Source: Acidobacteriota bacterium (GTDB taxonomy: Bacteria; Acidobacteriota; Terriglobia; Terriglobales; Acidobacteriaceae). Taken from it: 64,000 bases of DNA. Below are positions 59,066-64,000 of the stretch, in pieces; positions within the stretch are counted from its first letter, which is position 1, and each line of letters opens with the position of its first letter. The position numbers and the translations under genes were made by a program. The stretch spans positions 86,541 to 150,540 of the forward strand of contig JAFDVR010000007.1 in NCBI GenBank assembly GCA_018268855.1, written 5' to 3'. The notes under the pieces are model-generated. The model worked only from the letters and a program-made list of their open reading frames with translations, had not been told where the DNA came from and did no database searches.

Positions 59066-59452
59066 CTAGTGAGCGTGCGCTTCGAGCCAGGTTGCAAGCG
59101 AGGCTTCAGACTCGTGCCCTGCAGCCAACCCGTAAAACACTTTGTACATTTCAATCTGCGGTGCACGCACGATAATTCCATTGATGCGGAGAAAACCGAT
59201 ACAAATAGCAAGAGCTGTTCGCTTATTTCCGTCGACGAAGGGGTGATTCTTCGCGATGCCATATCCGTAAGCGGCTGCGAGTTGAAAGATGGTTGGTGTC
59301 TCTTCAGAGTAAGCAGAGATGTTTCGCGCGCGGTGCAACGCGGAATCGAGAAGAGCCCCATCGCGTACACCGGCAGAGCCTCCGTGTTCGGCTAACAGCT
59401 CCAGATGTGCGCGGCGGACCACTTCTTCTTCGATCCAGATAGGTTCACTCAC
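59066..59452 (-). CDS. Doc (death-on-curing) family toxin
   Basis: A 128-residue Fic/Doc-fold protein starting with GTG 59452, whose G-T-G overlaps the antitoxin stop (GTGA). The active-site motif HPFVDGNKR (residues 70-78) is intact, with His70, Asp74 and Asn76. GVRDGALLDSALHRA near the N-terminus matches the Doc family. Doc phosphorylates and inactivates EF-Tu. Coupled to an AbrB/MazE-type antitoxin rather than to a Phd-type one. All catalytic residues being present suggests a working toxin. Confidence 0.93.
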   Translation of the reverse strand: MSEPIWIEEEVVRRAHLELLAEHGGSAGVRDGALLDSALHRARNISAYSEETPTIFQLAAAYGYGIAKNHPFVDGNKRTALAICIGFLRINGIIVRAPQIEMYKVFYGLAAGHESEASLATWLEAHAH

Positions 59453-59679
59453 TTTGCCAGTTCGCGAAGCGCCTCGCGATTTTCACGCATGACTTCTCGG
59501 ACTGCACTCATCTGTTGAGCAATCTTTTCTTCATAGACGGAAGCCTGAAATCCGCTTGGTGTATCCGTCAAAAAGAGGGCGTCTCCCTTATCGACGCGTA
59601 GCTTTGCGAGCAATTCCTTCGGAAGAATGATGCCTACAGAATTGCCGACCGTTGTTAGCTTCACTGTAGTAGTAGCCAT
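59449..59679 (-). CDS. AbrB/MazE-type antitoxin
   Basis: A 76-residue protein starting at ATG 59679 behind GGAGGAGAT; the frame from 59706 would cover the operator. The swapped-hairpin DNA-binding domain is TVKLTTVGNSVGIILPKELLAKLRVDKGD, and the charged C-terminus would wrap the toxin. It overlaps the Doc gene and should repress the pair through the palindrome at 59697-59714. Confidence 0.92.
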   Translation of the reverse strand: MATTTVKLTTVGNSVGIILPKELLAKLRVDKGDALFLTDTPSGFQASVYEEKIAQQMSAVREVMRENREALRELAK

Positions 59680-59696
59680 ATCTCCTCCACGCCAAA

Positions 59697-59714
59697 TTAT
59701 AACCAATGTTATAA
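59697..59714. promoter_or_regulatory. Toxin-antitoxin operator palindrome
   Basis: TTATAAC-CAAT-GTTATAA is a perfect inverted repeat with 7-bp arms. The minus-strand -10 box TATAAT (59701-59696) lies partly inside it, so binding by the AbrB-like antitoxin would shut the operon. Confidence 0.75.
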
Positions 59715-59731
59715 ATAAATTTCACCAGAAA

Positions 59732-59757
59732 AATGGCCTCTCCGAAGAGAGGCCATT
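59732..59757 (-). terminator. Terminator of TPR lipoprotein gene
   Basis: 11-bp stem (AATGGCCTCTC/GAGAGGCCATT) with a CGAA loop, 19 bp after the stop at 59777, followed by TTTTCTGG on the minus strand. Confidence 0.85.
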
Positions 59758-59776
59758 CATTATTGAGAGCGAAGAC

Positions 59777-60595
59777 TTATTGCGTGACCACGCCGTGGCT
59801 GGCCTTCTCTTCTTTCTTCTTCTCGTTCGCCTTGCGAGCGCCCATCGATTTCTGGCTCCACTCATCCGCCTTGGCAATCGATTCCTTGCGAGCTGCGTCG
59901 TTGCCACAGGCAAAGTCGGCCTGACGGCGATACACGAGGTTCAAATAAGACATCGCATCGTCATAGTTCGGATTGATGTCGATGGCTTTCTGAAGGTGCA
60001 TCAGACCATCGTTTACGATGTCCGTGTTTAGCTCCTTGATCTTCGCGCAGGTAGCTTTGCTCATGCCTGGGTTACCATCGCCCTTGTCGGTTTTGCCGTC
60101 CTTGGCAAGTTCTTCGGTGGCATTTTTATAAGCCTCTGCCCAATCGATTACGCCGATGGTGTAGTGCGCTTCGGCATCGGTAGGATCGAGAGCGATCACT
60201 TTGAGCTCGTATTCCTTGGCTTCTTTGATCATCTTGATATTGCGATAGATGGAAGCAATCTGTTGCAGAGCGACCTTGTCTTTCGGATCTTTCGCGAGCA
60301 CTTCCTTGAAACCCGCAATCGCCTTGTTGGCAAGTTCCATGTTGTGCGCATCGGTCATCTGCGGAACGACCTGGTAGGCATATGCTGTCGCAAGATAGAG
60401 CTTGGCCTGGTCGTAGCTGGGATCGAGGTTGATGGCCTTCTGAAAGTAGTTTTCAGCTACTTCATATTGATTGTTTTTGAACGCCTGGATACCGCGGTTC
60501 AGCGCATCGCGCGACTTGAGCCGGTTGCATCCCGTGAGCGGCAACATCATGAGCAGGACAGCGGCCGTGGCAGCAAAGCGGATGTTAAGTTTCAT
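59777..60595 (-). CDS. TPR-repeat lipoprotein
   Basis: A 272-residue lipoprotein starting at ATG 60595 (MKLNIRFAATAAVLLMMLPLTGC), lipobox LTGC. At least four tetratricopeptide units follow: NRGIQAFKNNQYEVAENYFQKAI, GFKEVLAKDPKDKVALQQIASIY, AKEYELKVIALDPTDAEAHYTIG and LMHLQKAIDINPNYDDAMSYLNLVY. The C-terminus is lysine-rich. TPRs mediate protein contacts, and such lipoproteins often serve envelope assembly. It sits downstream of the tonB-exb operon, separated by a terminator, so co-regulation is not implied. Specific partner unknown. Confidence 0.9.
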   Translation of the reverse strand: MKLNIRFAATAAVLLMMLPLTGCNRLKSRDALNRGIQAFKNNQYEVAENYFQKAINLDPSYDQAKLYLATAYAYQVVPQMTDAHNMELANKAIAGFKEVLAKDPKDKVALQQIASIYRNIKMIKEAKEYELKVIALDPTDAEAHYTIGVIDWAEAYKNATEELAKDGKTDKGDGNPGMSKATCAKIKELNTDIVNDGLMHLQKAIDINPNYDDAMSYLNLVYRRQADFACGNDAARKESIAKADEWSQKSMGARKANEKKKEEKASHGVVTQ

Positions 60596-60792
60596 TGAGC
60601 GAGTCGACTCCTTCAAAGGCCGCATTCCAATGGAAGAAATGATCTTAGAACTTCAAAGACAGCGGTCCAGATGTGAAAACGATTGTAAAGGGTTAGCTGA
60701 GCCTCTGAGAAGAGCCGACCCGGCTAAATGTCCTATTGGGAGAATTAAAAGTTTTGCTGCACAAAATAATATGCGGTTTAGAGGCAAACAAG

Positions 60793-60817
60793 CGGGCCGG
60801 GAGATGCCCCCGGCCCG
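60793..60817 (-). terminator. Terminator of tonB-exb operon
   Basis: 9-bp G/C stem (CGGGCCGGG/CCCGGCCCG) with a 7-nt loop, 16 bp after the stop of the last exbD; the minus side continues CTTGTTTGCC. The rest of the 60596-60832 gap holds no gene. Confidence 0.75.
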
Positions 60818-60832
60818 TTCCGTGATTGCCTG

Positions 60833-61267
60833 TTACTGACCCTGTTCGACACGCGGCGTGATAATGCCGATATTGTCGACGCCCGCCTGGTGCCCAAAAT
60901 CGATCACCTCAACGACACGGCCAAAATCCAGGTCTTTATCGCCCTTGACGAACATTACTTTGTCGTTGCGGGTTTCAAAGATCGACAGCAGCTTGGGCTC
61001 GATGTCCTGTTTGGCGAAGGGAGTGTTGTTGATCATGTAGACCGGCTGTCCGCCCGAAAGGGCGATCTGCACCACAATCGTGCGATCATCCGGCTTCATG
61101 TCCTTCTGGTTTTCCTTCGGGGGCTGAGGAACGAGGGTGTCCAGACCGCGAACGACGTTGGGCTGGATGACCATGAAAATGATCAGCAGCACCAGAAGCA
61201 CGTCGATGAGGGGTGTGACGTTGATGTTGGCGTTTGCTCCGCCACCGCCACCTGCTGACATACCCAT
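60833..61267 (-). CDS. exbD: ExbD/TolR protein (second exbD of operon)
   Basis: A 144-residue ExbD with a Gly-rich N-terminus (MSAGGGGGANANINVTPLID), one membrane helix with the conserved Asp, and the periplasmic ending NIGIITPRVEQGQ. It is last in tonB-exbB-exbD-exbD. It is more like the lone ExbD at 7320-7736 than its operon neighbour, so that pair was probably duplicated from this gene. Confidence 0.94.
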   Translation of the reverse strand: MGMSAGGGGGANANINVTPLIDVLLVLLIIFMVIQPNVVRGLDTLVPQPPKENQKDMKPDDRTIVVQIALSGGQPVYMINNTPFAKQDIEPKLLSIFETRNDKVMFVKGDKDLDFGRVVEVIDFGHQAGVDNIGIITPRVEQGQ

Positions 61268-61328
61268 GATGAATCTCCTTTTGCGCTGCGTCCCGGTTGC
61301 GGGGAGCGCTTGAAAAATCTTGTTGGAA

Positions 61329-61751
61329 CTACTCGTGCTTTTCGGTCAACATGCCGAGCTGGCTCACACCACCTGCACGCAGACCGTCGATCGCGTCCAT
61401 CACCTTGCCATAGTTGGCACGGTTATCTCCGCGGAGGTAAACCTCTTTATCACCTGTCTTGGCGTCAAGCAGAGCCGCGACCTTGGGGCCGAGGCTGTCG
61501 TTGGAGACCATGTCGCCACCGAGGAAGGTCTTGCCGTCGCGCGTGACTGCCACCACGATGGAGTCTTCTTTATTGGCGTTTTCCTTGATCACAGCAGCCT
61601 GGGCCGTCGGCAGATCGACGTTAACCTTGTTGTTCACCATCGGCGTGACGACCATGAAGATAATCAGGAGCACCAGCATCACATCCACCATGGGCGTGAC
61701 GTTGATGTCTGAATTTACCTTTTTGCCCTCATCGCGCTTTGAGATTGCCAT
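61329..61751 (-). CDS. exbD: ExbD/TolR protein (first exbD of operon)
   Basis: A 140-residue ExbD. N-terminus SDINVTPMVDVMLVLLIIFMVV holds the transmembrane helix with the proton-path Asp, and the periplasmic domain contains VYLRGDNRANYGKVMDAIDGL. It lies 122 bp downstream of exbB and 61 bp upstream of the second exbD. Two divergent ExbD copies per operon may form a heteromeric motor with ExbB. Confidence 0.94.
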   Translation of the reverse strand: MAISKRDEGKKVNSDINVTPMVDVMLVLLIIFMVVTPMVNNKVNVDLPTAQAAVIKENANKEDSIVVAVTRDGKTFLGGDMVSNDSLGPKVAALLDAKTGDKEVYLRGDNRANYGKVMDAIDGLRAGGVSQLGMLTEKHE

Positions 61752-61873
61752 TGTTCAAACTCCGAGTCCGGTTTCTGTAAATAACTTCCGCGCAGGGCGT
61801 TCAGGAGGTGGGCCTGGATGCTGCCTGTTTAGGCGGCATCCAGACCCTTATCGTGAAACTCGCGCGTGGGGGT

Positions 61874-62620
61874 TTAGCGGTGCGACTGCTTAATGAAGTA
61901 GTCGACGAGCTCGGAGGAGGAGTTGTCCATCTCCACGTCGAACGCTTCCACCTTGTTGGTGAAGTAGTTGAAGCACATAACGGCCGGGATAGCCACGAGC
62001 AGACCGAACGCGGTCGTCACCAGAGCTTCCGAAATACCGCCGGCCACAGCGCCGATACCGGTCGACTTCTGCGTAGCGATGGTCTGGAAGGCATGGAGAA
62101 TACCGATAACCGTGCCGAAGAGGCCGATGAACGGAGCGGTGGAACCAATGGTGGCCAGCGATCCGAGGCCGCGCTTCAGCTTGGCATGAACGATCGCCTC
62201 AGAACGCTCAAGAGCGCGCTTGGACGACTCAATCTGCTCTTCGGTGATAGCGCCGCCGGAACCGTAGGAGCGGAACTCCTGCAGGCCAGCCTGCACAACC
62301 TCAGCGAGGTGCGACTTCTTGGAGCGGTCGGCAACCTTGATCGCCTCGTCCAGACGGCCGTCCTTGAGGGCGCCTGCAACCTTGGGAGCGAATTCACGCG
62401 ACTGCTTGCGAGCGGCCGAGAAGTAAAGGGCGCGGTCGATCATAACGGCCAGCGACCAGATGGACATGATGAACAGGATGATCACGACAACAATGTCGAT
62501 CCAGCCCATGTGCTTCAACATGTCCATTACGGAAAAGCCGACTGTTTCGCCGCCGTTGTCCTGCAGCAGCAGGGCGAAAGTCGAAGGATGTGCGAGGTTT
62601 GCAATGTGAGCGAGAATCAC
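61874..62620 (-). CDS. exbB: ExbB/TolQ/MotA proton channel protein
   Basis: A 248-residue inner-membrane protein with three helices: about 38-60 (IDIVVVIILFIMSIWSLAV), about 160-185 (LATIGSTAPFIGLFGTVIGI) and about 200-225 (ALVTTAFGLLVAIPAVMCFNYF). The TAPFIGLFGTVIGI and ALVTTAFGLLVAIPA segments are the ExbB/TolQ signature. It forms the stator-like pore that energises TonB through the two ExbD proteins. It is the only exbB in this window, so the distant exbD/tonB pair may share it. Confidence 0.95.
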   Translation of the reverse strand: MILAHIANLAHPSTFALLLQDNGGETVGFSVMDMLKHMGWIDIVVVIILFIMSIWSLAVMIDRALYFSAARKQSREFAPKVAGALKDGRLDEAIKVADRSKKSHLAEVVQAGLQEFRSYGSGGAITEEQIESSKRALERSEAIVHAKLKRGLGSLATIGSTAPFIGLFGTVIGILHAFQTIATQKSTGIGAVAGGISEALVTTAFGLLVAIPAVMCFNYFTNKVEAFDVEMDNSSSELVDYFIKQSHR

Positions 62621-62753
62621 GGAAAAGGTTCCTCCTGGGGACTTCTTTTTAGTGCTTAGAGTAGTTGATGGATTGGAGGCTCCGGCATCCCCTGTTCAAG
62701 GAGAACGCCGGAACCTAAGTTGTAGGACGAAGCTCGCCGACAAACGGTGTCAG

Positions 62754-63482
62754 TTAGCCGCCGATATTGAAGTTTACGGTGATGGTGGTGTCCACTTCCG
62801 TGGGTTCACCGTTCAGAAGATAGGGCTTGTAGCGCCACTGCTTCACGGCGTCCACAGCGTTGGCGCGCAGCATCTCAGGACCGGAAACAACTGTCAGGTT
62901 CTGAATGGTGCCCGACTTGGAAATGATGGCGTGCAGCACCACCGCACCGGAGACATGCGCCGCGCGAGCGATCGGCGGATAGATAGGCGTTGTCTTATTG
63001 ATAATCTGACCAGCCATCACACCACCCGACACGCGGGTCGGTCCCTTGGGCGGAGCCACCTTCACCTGGGGCGTAGGTGCGGTGCCAAGTCCGAGGCCAC
63101 CCATCACGCCGCCGCTGCTGCCAGAACCAGAGCCCATGCCCATACCGGCCACACCGGCCACCTGTTGCGGCGGTGGCGGCTCTTCCTTCACCATCTTGAT
63201 CTCTTTCGGGATCTTCGGCACTGTCATGGGATCCATGACAGCCACCTGCTTGATCACCTTAATGACCTGCGCCGGTGGCGGAGGCGGCGGAGGAGGAGGC
63301 GGGGGAGGAGGCGCTGTAAGCGTCGCAGTGAGCGAGTTCTTGGGCAGCGCTTCCGGATAAAGCAGCGGGATGAGAATCATCGTTGCCACAACAGCAGCAT
63401 TGAAGCTGAAGGTGGCAATCATCCACCACTTGGACTTTGTCTTGATCTTGCCGCTTGACTCTACGAGCGAATCTTCAAACAT
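62754..63482 (-). CDS. tonB: TonB energy transducer
   Basis: A 242-residue TonB with a short cytoplasmic N-terminus (MFEDSLVESSGKIKTKSKWW), a membrane helix (about 21-40), LLYPEALPKNSL and an uninterrupted run of about fourteen prolines (encoded near 63265-63310). Then comes a Gly/Ser/Met-rich spacer and the C-terminal domain with TPIYPPIARAAHVSGAVVLHAIISKSG, ending VDTTITVNFNIGG. It is the first gene of the operon and should energise the three large receptors. The proline run would span the periplasm. Confidence 0.94.
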   Translation of the reverse strand: MFEDSLVESSGKIKTKSKWWMIATFSFNAAVVATMILIPLLYPEALPKNSLTATLTAPPPPPPPPPPPPPAQVIKVIKQVAVMDPMTVPKIPKEIKMVKEEPPPPQQVAGVAGMGMGSGSGSSGGVMGGLGLGTAPTPQVKVAPPKGPTRVSGGVMAGQIINKTTPIYPPIARAAHVSGAVVLHAIISKSGTIQNLTVVSGPEMLRANAVDAVKQWRYKPYLLNGEPTEVDTTITVNFNIGG

Positions 63483-63952
63483 GGTTCAACCCCAACTTCC
63501 CGAGAGGTAAATCTTGCAAGCATAGACACCGCAGGTCCAGGATTTGTTCCCGGATATTTCTGAGGTGTCTATGGCTTATTTATGCAGAACTTTCCGCACC
63601 AGAAAACGCTTTCTCTTGGCGCGTGGAGTAGTTCTACACAACACGAACAAGAGTTGGCAAATCGACACCGGTAACGGAGGGGATGCAATCCGGCAGAGCG
63701 CACAATGTTTGGTGCAAACAAGAGAATCGTGCTTGAAAAAATCGCCTTCGATGTCTCCGGTGCGGCACCGTGTGCGGACGTGCAAACCCATCACCTTTGT
63801 GGTTCGCGACATGCATGTCTTCACGCTCGGCTAGACATGCAGATCATCGCGTCGGCTTCGCCCACTACACTGGACCGGAGGGAGCAGGGGCCTTTAGAGG
63901 TTGCTGAAAAAGGGTTGAGATTTAAACAGATTTCTTTGCTAAGAGAGTAAGT
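63483..63952. other. Non-coding interval before edge element
   Basis: This holds the tonB promoter region on the minus strand and a 5' region for the plus-strand partial gene. No complete gene is convincing. The stretch GGTTGCTGAAAAAGGG (63899-63914) just before the partial frame resembles insertion-sequence ends, but the opposite end is outside the window. Confidence 0.45.
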
Positions 63953-64000
63953 ATGCGAGGCAGAGATCAGGTTCAGGTGGAGATGTTTGCGGTGGGGACG
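63953..64000 (+). CDS. Partial CDS, probable transposase N-terminus
   Basis: Only 16 codons are inside the window: MRGRDQVQVEMFAVGT. The opening MRG/K-x-x-x-x-Q-x-x-(L/M)F resembles IS4/IS5/IS1182-type transposases, and an IS-end-like sequence lies 39 bp upstream. The rest is beyond the edge, so identity is tentative. Confidence 0.4.
   Translation, partial: MRGRDQVQVEMFAVGT

Noticed and set aside
1..64000. CRISPR arrays, rRNA genes, prophage or a replication origin
   Set aside because: No regularly spaced direct repeats, rRNA signatures, phage structural genes or DnaA-box clusters were seen.

Overview
This window reads as the chromosome of an Acidobacteriaceae-type organism (Terriglobus, Granulicella or Edaphobacter-like). 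The inference rests on moderately high GC, three very large Oar-like TonB-dependent receptors with an N-terminal carboxypeptidase-regulatory domain, a tonB-exbB-exbD-exbD operon of the acidobacterial type, many Tat-exported sugar enzymes, and dispersed intergenic repeats. Genus cannot be fixed from sequence alone.

Layout. 0-7 kb: tRNA-Pro, a GH89 alpha-N-acetylglucosaminidase coupled to a heparan-alpha-glucosaminide N-acetyltransferase-like protein, tRNA-His, DUF72 and YheT-hydrolase genes, tRNA-Arg. 7-10 kb: an exbD/tonB cassette without exbB, and an MFS transporter. 9.9-34.7 kb: a carbohydrate and sulfonate region. 35-41 kb: a degenerate M24 peptidase, a group III truncated globin, and a TonB receptor / YfiR / CHASE8-histidine kinase trio. 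41-57.3 kb: two paralogous secreted proteins of unknown function, a phosphocholine-type phospholipase C, glpD, two tandem Oar-like receptors and a GlpP antiterminator. 57.4-64 kb: rmuC, a Doc/AbrB toxin-antitoxin pair, a TPR lipoprotein, the tonB-exbB-exbD-exbD operon and the first codons of a probable transposase.

The outstanding system lies at 14.2-34.7 kb. The minus-strand operon 32323->22984 encodes, in order, a PfkA-family kinase, a fucose/arabinose-isomerase-fold protein, an aldehyde dehydrogenase, SuyA- and SuyB-like (2R)-sulfolactate sulfo-lyase subunits, an Ldh/ComC-type dehydrogenase, a D-2-hydroxyacid dehydrogenase (SlcC-type), a secreted beta-propeller and a GntR regulator. A LacD-family aldolase and an MFS anion symporter (14334-16659) are in a separate unit, and a UPF0324/YeiH-type putative sulfate/sulfite exporter with a LysR regulator follows the GntR gene. 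Together these could make a complete route from sulfoquinovose: isomerise, phosphorylate, cleave to DHAP and sulfolactaldehyde, oxidise, invert sulfolactate through sulfopyruvate, release sulfite, export it. Copies of an ATCGAT-centred palindrome overlap promoters of the separated units and the start of the gntR gene, which suggests one regulon that also includes Tat-exported GH2, TIM-barrel and Gfo/Idh/MocA proteins. Assignment to sulfoquinovose is an inference; the sulfo-lyase pair is its strongest element.

A second structural signal is a family of four 5' leaders on the minus strand (genes starting at 42826, 48807, 52580 and 56331). Each has a TTGACA/T-N18-TAnnnT promoter followed 24-29 bp later by a 74-90-nt element closed by a long-range inverted repeat, resembling attenuators. 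One of them precedes glpD, and a GlpP antiterminator gene lies 8 kb away.
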